64,000 nt of DNA, taken from assembly GCF_001078055.1 (NCBI RefSeq), contig NZ_CP010777.1:4121001-4185000 (forward strand), read 5' to 3'. Numbering within the stretch: the first letter of the stretch is position 1; every line of letters begins with the position of its first letter. A program made the position numbers and the translations under genes. The stretch comes from Rufibacter radiotolerans. Lineage in GTDB: Bacteria > Bacteroidota > Bacteroidia > Cytophagales > Hymenobacteraceae. The notes below the pieces were generated by a model. The model saw only the letters and a program-made list of their open reading frames with translations, was not told where the DNA came from and searched no databases. This document shows, piece by piece, positions 1 to 8,772 of this stretch.

Positions 1-1153
1 ACGTGAAGCACTTAGACCCGTAGTAGCAGTAAGAGAAAAGGGAGGTGAACGCGAAGATGAACACGCAGATCACCAGCAGGTATTTGCCCATGACGGGCAT
101 GGCGGCGTCAAAGGCCTGGGCGGTCATGCTCACGCCGTTGTCGCTGTGGGTTTCCCAGACGCCCGTCACCAGAATGGCCAGACCGGTCATGGTGCAGACA
201 ATGATGGTGTCAATGAAGGGCTCCAGCATGGCTACCAGGCCCTCGCGAACGGGTTCGTTGGTCTGGCTCTCGCCGTGCATCATGGCGGCCGTACCTATGC
301 CCGCCTCATTGGAGAACGAGGCCCGGCGGGCGCCCATGATAATCACCTGCATCACGGCACCGCCCATCATGGCATTACCGGTAAAAGCATCTTCAAAGAT
401 CAAAGCAAACATATGCGGCACCGCAGACACATTCACGCCAATAATATAAAGCACCGAACCCGTGTAAAGGATAACCATTAACGGCACCAGTTTGGTGGCT
501 ACGTTGGCAATGCGCTTCAGGCCGCCAAACATGATAATGGCCACCGGAAACGCCAGGGCAATGCCCATGAAAAGATTGGGCAAAAACACGTCATCACCTA
601 CCAGTCCGCTGGGCCGAAGTACCACGTCCCGCACAATCTGGGTTAATTGGTTAGACTGGAAAAGGGGCAGCGTACCAATAAGGCCGGCTGCCGCAAACAG
701 GATAGACAAAGGCTTCCATTTCTGGCCCAGTCCTTCGGTGACCATATACATAGGGCCGCCCTCCACTTCGCCGCGCTCGTTGCGGCCGCGGTACATCACA
801 GAAAGGGTGCAGGTAAAGAACTTGGTGGCCATGCCCACAATGGCGCTCATCCACATCCAGAACAGCACGCCGGGTCCGCCCATGGCAATACCCACGGCCA
901 CCCCACTGATGTTACCCATGCCAATGGTAGAGGCCAGCGCGCTGGACATGGCCTGGAACGGGCTTATCTGTCCGGGGGCGTTGGGGTCCACGTATTTTCC
1001 GCTCAGGATCTCTATGGAGTGGCTCAAATGCCGGAAGGGAACAAAACGGCAATACAACATCAGGAACAGGCCACCGCCCATCAGTAAAATCAATAAAGGC
1101 ATGCCCCAAGCCAGGCTGCTGGCCTCAGCAAGAAACGATTCTAATCTTTCCAC
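1..1153 (-). CDS. Alanine/glycine:cation symporter (AGCS family), 3' end outside the window
   Basis: Inner-membrane carrier that takes up alanine or glycine with Na+ or H+. The frame runs from a GTG at 1153 off the left edge; about 384 residues are visible and the C-terminal end is missing. The translation starts MERLESFLAEASSLAWGMP and carries the family hallmark ALASTIGMGNISGVAVGIA around residues 72-90, then FWMWMSAIVGMATK, and later RRASFSNEAGIGTAAM, all typical of AGCS carriers. GTG is taken as start because an in-frame TAG lies at 1171-1169 with no ATG between, and a TAAGTTTG promoter box lies just upstream. Family assignment is firm; the substrate is inferred from the family. Confidence 0.9.
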   Translation of the reverse strand, partial: MERLESFLAEASSLAWGMPLLILLMGGGLFLMLYCRFVPFRHLSHSIEILSGKYVDPNAPGQISPFQAMSSALASTIGMGNISGVAVGIAMGGPGVLFWMWMSAIVGMATKFFTCTLSVMYRGRNERGEVEGGPMYMVTEGLGQKWKPLSILFAAAGLIGTLPLFQSNQLTQIVRDVVLRPSGLVGDDVFLPNLFMGIALAFPVAIIMFGGLKRIANVATKLVPLMVILYTGSVLYIIGVNVSAVPHMFALIFEDAFTGNAMMGGAVMQVIIMGARRASFSNEAGIGTAAMMHGESQTNEPVREGLVAMLEPFIDTIIVCTMTGLAILVTGVWETHSDNGVSMTAQAFDAAMPVMGKYLLVICVFIFAFTSLFSYCYYGSKCFT

Positions 1154-1178
1154 AGAGAAATAGTTAAGCTACAAGAGA

Positions 1179-1186
1179 CAAACTTA
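1179..1186 (-). promoter_or_regulatory. -7 promoter box of the AGCS gene
   Basis: TAAGTTTG on the minus strand matches the Bacteroidetes -7 consensus TAnnTTTG and ends 25 nt before the GTG start at 1153. Confidence 0.5.
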
Positions 1187-1211
1187 CGGCAGGAAAGTGG
1201 GAAAAGGAACG

Positions 1212-1251
1212 GCGGTTTGGGGGAGTTTCAGCAAAAACGGCCTTAAAACGC
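1212..1251. repeat. PalA palindrome, decayed copy
   Basis: The right half (AAAACGGCCTTAAAACG-like) fits the family; the left arm has several mismatches. It lies between two minus-strand genes, 25 nt upstream of the AGCS -7 box. Confidence 0.5.
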
Positions 1252-1322
1252 ATATACTCTATAGGATAACAGGAAAATTGCTTGAAAAAGTAAACAAGAG
1301 GATAGCGCTTACCCTGGAGCAA

Positions 1323-1724
1323 CTACAGAAAACGCGCTTTCAGGTCTGGGGTGGGAAGCATACAGCTTTCGCGCTGGCCAAACCACCGGTAACGGTTCCT
1401 AGACACAAAGTCATAGGCAGGGTCGCGCAGGAACCGGGGCACCAGCGTAAAACCGTACAGCAAGGACCACGCGCCGCTAAGATGCCGTACTACCCGCAAG
1501 GCCGCGGTGGAGCGGGAGTACAGTTGCCCGTTCTCCAGCAACAGCACGCTTTGGAAGTGAGTAGTGGGCAGACCATACGCTTTTAATACCTCCTGCCCTA
1601 CCTCAGACTGCAGAGACGCGAATTTGAAGTGCCCCTTGGGGTCATGGGTGATGACGAACTGCACAAACCCATTGCACAGGTTGCAGACGCCGTCAAATAG
1701 AATAGTAGCGGAAGAGGGAAGCAT
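1323..1724 (-). CDS. DCC-family thiol-disulfide oxidoreductase-like protein (DUF393)
   Basis: Small (133 aa) cytoplasmic protein of the DCC/DUF393 family, thought to be thiol-disulfide oxidoreductases. The N-terminal motif FDGVCNLCNGFVQFVI contains the CxxC pair (about residues 14-17) preceded by the conserved Asp, and the length is normal for the family. The family often occurs beside or fused to HTTM/DoxX-like membrane proteins, and an HTTM gene lies about 0.7 kb away (2394-3899) on the other strand. Its true substrate is unknown. Confidence 0.85.
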   Translation of the reverse strand: MLPSSATILFDGVCNLCNGFVQFVITHDPKGHFKFASLQSEVGQEVLKAYGLPTTHFQSVLLLENGQLYSRSTAALRVVRHLSGAWSLLYGFTLVPRFLRDPAYDFVSRNRYRWFGQRESCMLPTPDLKARFL

Positions 1725-1927
1725 AGTCTTTAATATTTGGCAAAGATTGCCATTTTACCTAACAATAAAATGACAGTATTTCTACGGATAACCCATGCCT
1801 AAAGACCGAAGCAATACGGGTATTGAATAATTTCTATGAAATTTTTAGCACCTTTCTAAGAACAACACCGTAAAAGAGGAACCTGAAATGAAACCCCATT
1901 TCTATCATTCATTAACTTGTCAAAACT

Positions 1928-2299
1928 ATGAAAAAGACTTTTGTAAACATTTTCGCGATTGCCGCCCTGGTAGCAACTTCGGCTTTGACTTCTTGCTCTG
2001 GCAGCACTGAAACCACCACAGACACTACTAATACTGACAGAACCACTGAGTCAGAAACCAGCACTACATACGGTACCACCGGTACTACTACTGGCACCAC
2101 TACCGGAACCACTACGGGCACTACCACGGGTACCACAGGCACTACTACCGGTACAACCACCGGAACTACTGGTACCACAACCGGAACTACCACAGGAACC
2201 ACAACTGGTACAACTACTGGCACCACCGGTACTACTACAGGAACAACAACCGGAACAACAACAGGCACTACCACCGGTACCACTACTACTGGCAACTAG
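1928..2299 (+). CDS. Small lipoprotein with Thr-Gly tandem repeat
   Basis: A 123-residue secreted lipoprotein of unknown function. The signal peptide MKKTFVNIFAIAALVATSA ends in the lipobox LTSC (Cys near residue 23), followed by a Ser/Thr-rich linker and then, from about residue 48 to the end, repeats of TTGT/TGTT built on a 12-bp DNA period with much synonymous variation (ACC/ACT/ACA, GGT/GGC/GGA). The product is probably an extended, surface-exposed tail. The opposite strand gives an equally long Pro-Val ORF, which is only the shadow of the repeat. A terminator follows at 2331. The start is supported by the signal peptide. Confidence 0.75.
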   Translation: MKKTFVNIFAIAALVATSALTSCSGSTETTTDTTNTDRTTESETSTTYGTTGTTTGTTTGTTTGTTTGTTGTTTGTTTGTTGTTTGTTTGTTTGTTTGTTGTTTGTTTGTTTGTTTGTTTTGN

Positions 2300-2330
2300 T
2301 CTCTGCGTTCCGTAGAATAAGTAATATAGG

Positions 2331-2369
2331 CAGAAAGGCAAAGCCCCTGGGTTTTGCCTTTTCTGTTTT
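2331..2369 (+). terminator. Rho-independent terminator after the Thr-Gly lipoprotein
   Basis: Stem CAGAAAGGCAAA / TTTTGCCTTTTCTG with loop around GCCCCTGGG, followed by GTTTTC. It lies 30 nt after the lipoprotein stop and 25 nt before the HTTM gene. Confidence 0.8.
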
Positions 2370-2393
2370 CCTTTCTAGCCGCCAACCCAGACC

Positions 2394-3899
2394 ATGCATC
2401 TACTTAGGCAGTACCTGCATTCTGTCTTCTACGCAGATACCCGGGCCCTTTCCCTCATGCGGATATGGGTGGCCAGTGTCTTGCTGCTGGATATTGGCAT
2501 ACGGGCCTCAGACCTGGAGGCACATTACTCCAACATGGGCGTTTTGCCGCTGCATGTGTTGCATGCCAATGCCTGGAACCCCTATTTCTTTTCTTTCCAT
2601 GCGCTAAGCGGATTGTGGCAGTTTGAGGTGATTCTCTTTGCCATTGCCGGCATAGCCGCTATTTGCCTGCTGCTGGGTTACCAGACCCGCTGGGCTACCT
2701 TTGTGTCCTGGATTCTGCTGCTCTCCCTGCATAACCGCAATCCGCTCATTACGCAGTCCGGCGACAGCCTGCTCCGGATGCTGCTGTTCTGGGGCATGTT
2801 TCTGCCCTGGCACCGGCATTATTCCCTGGATGCCCGCCGCACCCCTTCCTCTGCCCTTTCTGCCCGCTACTTCAGCGCGGCCACGGTGGCTTATATTCTG
2901 CAGGTAGCCTGGGTGTATGTGTTCACCGCGCTGCTCAAAAGCGGCGCCGAATGGACCACCGATGGCACCGCCCTGTATTACGCCCTCAGCCTGGACCAGA
3001 TCCTGATGCCCGGCGGCCGCATCTTGTACCAGTACCCTGAACTCATGAAGTTCCTGACCCACGCCACATATTATGTGGAGCTGTGGCTACCTTTTGTATT
3101 GCTTATTCCCTGGCGGAACGCCTGGTTCAGGATGCTGTTTTTCATTGCTATTGTAGGGCTGCACATTGGCATCAGTCTTTCTCTGTTTGTGGGTTTGTTC
3201 TACCTTATCAGCATCTCGGCGGTCATAGGTTTATTGCCTACCCCGGTCATGGACACTATAAATCACCACCTGCACTCTGGCTACCACCAGGTACATAAAA
3301 CTTGGATTCGGCATGCCCGCACCTGGCGCTCTCCGGTAGACCTGCAGGTACGCCTTACCTGGAACAAGCCCGCCTGGGCCGGAGACCTTCCCTTAAAATA
3401 CCTGCGTGAAACGGTGGTGTTGGTGGCCCTGGCCCTGGCCCTTTGGTGGAACCTGAGTACCTTGGGCAAGCCTTATTTTCAGATTCCGGGTAGCGTGCAA
3501 TGGGCGGCGCTGGTACCGCGGCTGGACCAGAACTGGAGCATGTTTGCCCCCAACGTCTTTAAAGACGATGGCTGGTACGTGCTGGAAGGCATCAATAACC
3601 AGAACAAAAAGGTAGACCTGAACCAGCAGGGCAAAGAGCCAGACACCATTAAACCGGCCTCGGTGGTAAGCCTGTTCAAGAATGACCGCTGGCGGAAATA
3701 CTCAGAGAACTACCTGTTTGTTCCTAACGCCTACATGCGGCCCTACTACTGCTTTTACCTGCTTCGCCGTTGGAACGAAGCCCACCCCCGCCCGCAGCAG
3801 ATCAAGGAACTCACCGTCATCTACATGAAGGAGTTCACCTTGCCCAACTATAAAACTGCGCCCATTAAGCGGGAGTTGCTCTGCCACTGCAAACCATAA
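2394..3899 (+). CDS. HTTM domain membrane protein
   Basis: A 501-residue integral membrane protein of the HTTM (horizontally transferred transmembrane) domain family, named for similarity to vitamin-K-dependent gamma-carboxylase. About residues 1-290 hold many hydrophobic helices with conserved polar spots such as SLMRIWVASVLLLDIG, HNRNPLITQSGDSLLR and FFGMFLPWHRHYSLD-like residues near 125-150. The C-terminal third is soluble and contains the Trp-rich FAPNVFKDDGWYVLEG segment typical of bacterial members. Whether it modifies proteins is not known. A DCC-family gene lies nearby at 1323-1724. Confidence 0.8.
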   Translation: MHLLRQYLHSVFYADTRALSLMRIWVASVLLLDIGIRASDLEAHYSNMGVLPLHVLHANAWNPYFFSFHALSGLWQFEVILFAIAGIAAICLLLGYQTRWATFVSWILLLSLHNRNPLITQSGDSLLRMLLFWGMFLPWHRHYSLDARRTPSSALSARYFSAATVAYILQVAWVYVFTALLKSGAEWTTDGTALYYALSLDQILMPGGRILYQYPELMKFLTHATYYVELWLPFVLLIPWRNAWFRMLFFIAIVGLHIGISLSLFVGLFYLISISAVIGLLPTPVMDTINHHLHSGYHQVHKTWIRHARTWRSPVDLQVRLTWNKPAWAGDLPLKYLRETVVLVALALALWWNLSTLGKPYFQIPGSVQWAALVPRLDQNWSMFAPNVFKDDGWYVLEGINNQNKKVDLNQQGKEPDTIKPASVVSLFKNDRWRKYSENYLFVPNAYMRPYYCFYLLRRWNEAHPRPQQIKELTVIYMKEFTLPNYKTAPIKRELLCHCKP

Positions 3900-4066
3900 T
3901 GAATTACAGGAAACAAGCCAGTTTATGGAAAGCTTAGAAGCAACAGGCCTCACTCATTTGTTAAGGTTTTTGGTAGTCCATGAGTTTCCTTCTTAGGTGC
4001 AATTCCTTCTGGTTCAGCCTCGTATAAAAGAAGTAGAATTTCACTTAAACCTGAAAGGAGGATAGT

Positions 4067-4243
4067 ATGCCACAAGGAGATAAATCTGCCTACACAGACA
4101 AACAGAAACGGCAGGCCGAACACATAGAAGACAGCTACGAGAAGAAAGGCGTAGGCCATGAAGAAGCCGAAAAACGCGCCTGGGCCACCGTAAACAAACA
4201 TGACGGCGGCGGCAAGAAAAGCGGCTCTGGCAAAAAAAGCTAA
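4067..4243 (+). CDS. Small conserved basic protein (58 aa, so-called plasmid stabilization family)
   Basis: A short real gene: ATG at 4067 with a strong purine-rich AAAGGAGGA just upstream, unusual in this window. The product starts MPQGDKSAYTDKQKRQAEHI, continues with an EDSYEKKGVGHEEAEKRAW block and ends in a Gly/Lys/Ser tail (GGGKKSGSGKKS). This pattern matches a widespread small family often labelled 'plasmid stabilization protein' in databases without functional proof. It is charged, helical and soluble, with no signal peptide. A perfect 26-bp-stem palindrome 21 nt after the stop can act as its terminator. Confidence 0.75.
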   Translation: MPQGDKSAYTDKQKRQAEHIEDSYEKKGVGHEEAEKRAWATVNKHDGGGKKSGSGKKS

Positions 4244-4264
4244 CCACCCAATACCTTTGAAATG

Positions 4265-4320
4265 GCCGAAGTCCGTTTTGGGGCTGTTTTTCTGAAAACA
4301 GCCCCAAAACGGACTTCGGC
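4265..4320. repeat. PalA palindrome, long form (56 bp), also bidirectional terminator
   Basis: Reference copy of the family. Core GTTTTGGGGCTGTTTTT / AAAACAGCCCCAAAAC with loop TCT, extended outward by a copy-specific arm GCCGAAGTCC / GGACTTCGGC, giving an essentially perfect stem of 26 bp. It lies between the convergent genes at 4067-4243 and 4337-4885. Confidence 0.9.
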
Positions 4321-4336
4321 TGTAAAGGCCTTTTCC

Positions 4337-4885
4337 TTACACCTTCACACTCCGCAGCCATTTGGCCACGCCGCCGGCTACTAACCCGCCCAGGAGATAA
4401 TACCCCACGGTGAGGGCTTGGGTCTGGCGGGTACGGTTGCTGGGGGCTGCGCCAAGGCCCATGGGTCCGGGCAATACCACGCCGCCAATACCGGCGGCCG
4501 TGCCCAGAATAGAGCCGCGCCACCAGGCTTTTTTGCCGCCGCCGGTGAGGCTATAGTACAGGCCATTAGAAATAATATCGCCTACCAAGGACCAGGTATG
4601 TAATTTGTCATCATTGGGCGGGGTTTGACCAGCATAGCGCAAGCCTTTGGTAATGGCGCGCATGCCCAGAATATCCATACGCGGGGCATCTGGGTAAAAA
4701 CGCCGTACGGTCTCATGCACCGCCGTTACAGCCAGGGCGCCCGCCAAGCCGCTGATGCCGGACCGCAGCCATTTGTTCAGGCGTTTTTTGCCTGCTTTTC
4801 TGGTGGTTCTTTTGCGCTTATTTTTCTGTTGGCCAGGCGCTGTTGTTTCTGCCTGAACGCTTCTTAAAGTCAATTTCTTTGCCAT
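4337..4885 (-). CDS. Uncharacterised membrane protein
   Basis: A 182-residue protein that I cannot assign. Residues 1-40 are strongly basic (KNKRKRTTRKAGKKRLNKW). Three weakly hydrophobic Gly/Ala-rich segments follow: SGISGLAGALAVTAVHE near 43-59, ILGTAAGIGGVVLPGPMGLG near 126-145 and VGYYLLGGLVAGGVAKWL near 160-177. A small membrane-associated protein is likely. It is divergent from rhlE; the gap holds a PalA copy. Confidence 0.6.
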   Translation of the reverse strand: MAKKLTLRSVQAETTAPGQQKNKRKRTTRKAGKKRLNKWLRSGISGLAGALAVTAVHETVRRFYPDAPRMDILGMRAITKGLRYAGQTPPNDDKLHTWSLVGDIISNGLYYSLTGGGKKAWWRGSILGTAAGIGGVVLPGPMGLGAAPSNRTRQTQALTVGYYLLGGLVAGGVAKWLRSVKV

Positions 4886-4963
4886 AACATATTGGTTTTA
4901 TCTTCTCTCCTTTTAACCTGTTTTATGGGCGAAGGTTGCCTGAGAAGAGAGGAAAGGGAATTA

Positions 4964-5001
4964 CGTTTTAAGCCTGTTTTCCTGAAAACGGGCCCAAAAC
5001 G
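4964..5001. repeat. PalA palindrome
   Basis: CGTTTTAAGCCTGTTTT / AAAACGGGCCCAAAACG, with two mismatched stem positions. It sits between divergent genes and its right end is 19 nt before the rhlE -7 box, so it covers the expected -33 region. Confidence 0.85.
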
Positions 5002-5020
5002 CACACTGAATCTTTTTACC

Positions 5021-5028
5021 TATCTTTG
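5021..5028 (+). promoter_or_regulatory. -7 promoter box of rhlE
   Basis: TATCTTTG fits TAnnTTTG exactly. It leaves a leader of about 70 nt before the ATG at 5105, long enough for regulation of the kind seen for cold-shock helicases. Confidence 0.65.
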
Positions 5029-5104
5029 TGTCTTATATCCAGCGGGGCTGATGCACTCGCCTTTTCTTGCATGGCCAAATCACTGACGGCCTTTATCAAT
5101 CAAC

Positions 5105-6457
5105 ATGACATTTTCAGAACTAAATTTAATTGAACCTCTTCTGCAGGCCCTGCAGGAAGAAGGATACACCACTCCCACTCCCATCCAGGAACAAGCTATT
5201 CCGCCGGTGTTAAACGGCGATGACATGCTGGGTTGCGCCCAGACCGGAACCGGCAAAACAGCCGCGTTCAGCTTACCGCTTTTACAGCGCCTGCATGAAG
5301 CAGGTCCGGCACACCCGGCCAAAGCCATCAGGGCGTTGATCTTAACCCCTACCCGTGAACTGGCCCTGCAGATTGGGGACAGCATCAAGTCGTATGGCCG
5401 TCATACCAACATCAAGCATAGCGTTATTTTTGGCGGCGTGGGTCAGGTACCCCAGGTACAGCAGATAAGAAACGGCGTTGACATTCTGGTGGCTACCCCC
5501 GGTAGACTGCTGGATTTGATGAACCAAGGCCTGTTGTCCTTGAAACACATTGAGACCTTTATCCTGGATGAGGCAGACCGCATGCTAGACATGGGCTTTA
5601 TTCATGATGTACGCAAGGTGATTGCTCAGATTCCGGCCAAACGCCAGACGCTGTTATTCTCCGCCACCATGCCCCAGGAGATTCAGAAGCTGTCTGCCAG
5701 CATCTTGAGAGACCCGGTGTATGTAGAGGTAACGCCCGTTTCCAGCACCGTTGAGAAAATTTCCCAGAAAGTATACTTTGTGGAAAAACTGGAGAAACGT
5801 GCTTTGCTGAGACACCTGTTTCAGGAGGAAGGCATTACCCGCGCACTGGTTTTCTCCCGCACCAAACACGGCGCAGACCGCATTGCTAAGGAGCTTTCCA
5901 AGGCGGGCATCACGGCGCAGTCCATTCACGGCGACAAAGCCCAGAGCAGCCGCGTAAAAGCCCTTACCCAGTTCAAGAACAATGAGCTGCAGGCTCTGGT
6001 GGCTACTGACATCGCCGCCCGCGGTATTGACGTGGATGACCTTACGCACGTGATCAACATTGACCTGCCCAACGAGCCAGAAACCTACGTGCACCGCATT
6101 GGCCGTACGGGCCGCGCCGGCGCCGACGGCATGGCCCTTTCTTTCTGCGATGACACGGAGCTTCCGTACCTGCGCGACATTGAGAGACTGACCAAGCAGG
6201 AGATACCGGTAGAAGAAGGCCAACCGTTCCACGCCAACTATTCCAAACTTCCGTTGGCCGGCGGAAGAACCACTGACAAAGCCCGCTCCGCCTCCAGCGG
6301 TGGCGGAAGCAGCAACCGCAGCGGCGAAGCTGGCCGCAGCAGAAGAGGCCAGGGTGGCGGAAACAGAAGACCTAACTCTACCCAGGGCGCCAGCCAGGGT
6401 AGCAGCAGCGGCGGAAGCAGACGTCCTTCCGGCGGTAGCCGGGGCGGCAACCGCTAA
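5105..6457 (+). CDS. rhlE: DEAD-box ATP-dependent RNA helicase RhlE
   Basis: Cytoplasmic RNA helicase (450 aa) that remodels RNA, usually in ribosome assembly or RNA decay. Motifs appear in order: Q motif ([11 protein letters not shown] near residue 22), Walker A AQTGTGKT near 46, PTRELALQ near 85, DEAD replaced by the normal DEAD-box form [12 protein letters not shown] near 157, SAT near 189, and motif [12 protein letters not shown] near 325. The last about 70 residues are a low-complexity Gly/Ser/Arg tail, as in Bacteroidetes RhlE-type proteins, probably binding RNA. ATG start is supported by the promoter box at 5021. Confidence 0.95.
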   Translation: MTFSELNLIEPLLQALQEEGYTTPTPIQEQAIPPVLNGDDMLGCAQTGTGKTAAFSLPLLQRLHEAGPAHPAKAIRALILTPTRELALQIGDSIKSYGRHTNIKHSVIFGGVGQVPQVQQIRNGVDILVATPGRLLDLMNQGLLSLKHIETFILDEADRMLDMGFIHDVRKVIAQIPAKRQTLLFSATMPQEIQKLSASILRDPVYVEVTPVSSTVEKISQKVYFVEKLEKRALLRHLFQEEGITRALVFSRTKHGADRIAKELSKAGITAQSIHGDKAQSSRVKALTQFKNNELQALVATDIAARGIDVDDLTHVINIDLPNEPETYVHRIGRTGRAGADGMALSFCDDTELPYLRDIERLTKQEIPVEEGQPFHANYSKLPLAGGRTTDKARSASSGGGSSNRSGEAGRSRRGQGGGNRRPNSTQGASQGSSSGGSRRPSGGSRGGNR

Positions 6458-6480
6458 CCGCTAACCGCTAGTTTATATAA

Positions 6481-6523
6481 ACAGAAAAGCCGAACACATA
6501 ACGCGTTCGGCTTTTCTGTTTTA
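6481..6523 (+). terminator. Terminator of rhlE
   Basis: Stem ACAGAAAAGCCGAAC / GTTCGGCTTTTCTGT with a 9-nt loop followed by TTTTA, 23 nt after the rhlE stop. Confidence 0.85.
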
Positions 6524-6699
6524 GGTGCTACTCAAGTATCAGGCTTTGCGTATTCTGACCGCTGTTTCTGGTGGTTGCTTCCGGGGCAATGAGGTTTTCC
6601 GTTTCTAGGGGAGACCTGCCCTTTCTGGCAGTACCTTACTCTAGCCATCACCTCTGCAAATACTGCGTTTCAAATAGCTTCTAAACTCTTCTATTGTCC

Positions 6700-7149
6700 T
6701 TATGAATGCTGGGTTCCGCGGGTAGAGGATTTTGATTTTCTACCTGTTTTGCCCTGGCCTATCCAGCCTTGTGAAGAAGCGGCCCAGTAAGAGGCGCCCA
6801 AGGCAATGGCAGCACCACCAATTACTTTCTGGGTAGTGGTTAAGCTGTTGAAAGAACGGGCTACGTTAGAACCCATGTCTTTCACGGCCTGTGGCACTTG
6901 CACGTTGCTTAAGCTGCTGGTGAAGTTATTCAACATACTTTGCGCTGAACCCTGCGGCTGTTGCTGTGAAGAGCCTTGTGGCTGCTGCTGGCGGCTGGAA
7001 GACTGGTCTTGCTGTCTGCTGGAAGCATTCACTGAAGACTGGCTCTGGTTAGTTGAACGTTGGTTTCTGGCTGAATCTTGTTCGTAAGAAGTTGCATCCT
7101 GGGCAGAAGCGTTTGGCTGACGGCCCGGCTGATTGGTTTTGTTTTCCAT
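6700..7149 (-). CDS. Gln/Ser-rich protein with C-terminal hydrophobic segment, unknown function
   Basis: A 149-residue protein with no recognised domain. Residues 1-70 are disordered and rich in Gln, Ser and Asn (runs such as SSRQQQPQGSSQQQPQG). Residues 70-105 look amphipathic (MLNNFTSSLSNVQVPQAVKD), followed by a short hydrophobic stretch VIGGAAIALGASYWAAS near 110-126 and a basic tail. It has no signal peptide; peripheral membrane association is possible. A CAAATATA (minus TATATTTG) box at 7337-7344 could be a distant promoter. Confidence 0.55.
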   Translation of the reverse strand: MENKTNQPGRQPNASAQDATSYEQDSARNQRSTNQSQSSVNASSRQQDQSSSRQQQPQGSSQQQPQGSAQSMLNNFTSSLSNVQVPQAVKDMGSNVARSFNSLTTTQKVIGGAAIALGASYWAASSQGWIGQGKTGRKSKSSTRGTQHS

Positions 7150-7422
7150 AGTTGTAAAATTTAAGATGTATAGATGCCTATAAATTCCAGGGAAAAATCT
7201 CTGGGTCTATCTACTTGTGCTCATAAGCAGACGAATCCATTTTATCGAAAACGGGCGCAAATGGTTGCGCCAATTTCTATCTTTTCTACTATTTTTTACA
7301 GATCAAGGTTGCGATTACTTCCAAATTAGCGCCTTCCAAATATACAGAGTGCAATATATAGCGTTTTGTTGCTTATTTACGTAAAAGGCTGTAGAAACCG
7401 TTTTTACTCCTGATCTGCGCTT

Positions 7423-8562
7423 ATGCCTGTTCCCATCAAGTCTGGCCCGCACACCCCGGGCCCCTCGCAGCACTTTATCAGAAAAGTTTTAATAGTGGCT
7501 TTTGTGTTTGTTGTGCTGTTTCTGCTGTATACAGTCATCAAAATGGCCTTTGTTACGCTGCTGGTGTTCTTTGCCGCCGTTCTGTTTGGCGTTCTGCTGC
7601 ACGGGCTCAGCAACTTTCTGCACCGGCACCTGAGATTGCCACACAAATGGGCCCTGGCCCTGGTCTGCCTGCTGTTGGCAGGCGTGATTACGGGGGCATT
7701 CATGTATCTGGGGCCCAGCCTTTCCCGGCAGACGGAGGAGCTACGGGAAGACCTGCCCACTGTGCTGGAGAAACTGCGGGCCCAGGTGGCCTCCCTTCCC
7801 TACGGAGACCAGTTGCTCAAGCAGATCCCCACCCCAGAGGAGCTTCTCAAGGGGGAGAGCTTCATCATGAAAAACGCTTTCTCGCTTTTCTCCTCCACCT
7901 TTGGGGTGCTGGCCAATATCCTGATCATTGTGGTAGTGGGTATCTATCTGGCCATCTCGCCCCAGGAAACCGCCAGCGGGCTGGTGCGGCTGGTGCCCAA
8001 GAAACACCGGCCCCGGGCCCGCGAAGTGATCCATGTGCTCCGGTTCACGCTCTGGGGCTGGCTCAAGGGCACCGTGCTGGCCATGGCCATCATAGGCTCG
8101 CTCACTACCTTGGGCCTCTATATTATTGGCGTGCCTATTCCGTTGCTGCTGGGGGTTTTTGCCGGTCTCCTGGAATTCATTCCTAACATTGGGCCGTTCA
8201 TTGCCGGTTTTCCGGCGGCGGTGCTGGCGCTGGTGCAGGACCCCAGCAAGGCCCTGACCGTGGTGCTGTTCTTCATTGGGCTTCAGAGCCTGGAAGGGTA
8301 TATTCTCACCCCGCTGGTGCAGAAACGCATCATTGACTTACCGCCGGTGCTTACCATTATGGGCCAGTTGGTCTTAGGCCTGCTGGCCGGCGCCTGGGGG
8401 CTATTTCTGGCGGTGCCGCTGGTGGCCGTGATCATGGTGCTGGTAAAGATGCTGTACATTGAAGACTACCTGGGCGACTACGCCGTGGAGGTGAAAGGCG
8501 AGGAAGAAGCCATTGCCCAGGAAGAAAACTCGCCTACACCCCAGGAAGAAGAGACTCCGTAA
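7423..8562 (+). CDS. AI-2E family transporter
   Basis: Inner-membrane protein (379 aa) of the AI-2E transporter/PurR-permease-like family (PF01594). An N-terminal pair of helices (VLIVAFVFVVLFLLYTVI near 25) leads to a soluble helical insertion around residues 90-150, then a C-terminal bundle including ILIIVVVGIYLAIS, the family-typical LGVFAGLLEFIPNIGPFI near 240-257 and SLEGYILTPLVQKR near 285-300. Some members export autoinducer-2, others are Na+/H+ antiporters, so the substrate is undetermined. The tail is acidic (Glu-rich). Confidence 0.9.
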   Translation: MPVPIKSGPHTPGPSQHFIRKVLIVAFVFVVLFLLYTVIKMAFVTLLVFFAAVLFGVLLHGLSNFLHRHLRLPHKWALALVCLLLAGVITGAFMYLGPSLSRQTEELREDLPTVLEKLRAQVASLPYGDQLLKQIPTPEELLKGESFIMKNAFSLFSSTFGVLANILIIVVVGIYLAISPQETASGLVRLVPKKHRPRAREVIHVLRFTLWGWLKGTVLAMAIIGSLTTLGLYIIGVPIPLLLGVFAGLLEFIPNIGPFIAGFPAAVLALVQDPSKALTVVLFFIGLQSLEGYILTPLVQKRIIDLPPVLTIMGQLVLGLLAGAWGLFLAVPLVAVIMVLVKMLYIEDYLGDYAVEVKGEEEAIAQEENSPTPQEEETP

Positions 8563-8624
8563 CGTTGTGGCCCAAGTTGCCAGGTAAAGACATCGGCGGG
8601 AGCCGGATGCCTTGGATTCTGCTA

Positions 8625-8662
8625 TGTTTTAGGGCTGTTTTATGAAAATCAGGCTTAAAACA
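8625..8662. repeat. PalA palindrome, imperfect
   Basis: TGTTTTAGGGCTGTTTT / GAAAATCAGGCTTAAAACA, with a few unpaired positions, between two plus-strand genes. Confidence 0.7.
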
Positions 8663-8772
8663 GATATCTTCATCCGGTAAAGCCGTAAGAAACCTTTCAT
8701 TTAAGTGACTAATACGTACCAGGCCACCCCACCCGTACGCCACTTGTCTCACGCAACTCATTTAAAACACCT

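Noticed and set aside
647-1163. Plus-strand ORFs up to 223 aa at the left end
   Set aside because: They are shadows of the minus-strand AGCS symporter, whose translation shows clear family motifs and runs off the window edge.
1912-2295. Minus-strand Pro-Val repeat ORF
   Set aside because: Antisense of the Thr-Gly repeat; it lacks a signal or start context, while the plus frame has a lipoprotein signal and terminator.
7227-7255. Possible further PalA remnant (GAAAACGGGCGCAAATGG)
   Set aside because: Only the right half is recognisable; too weak to list as a repeat.
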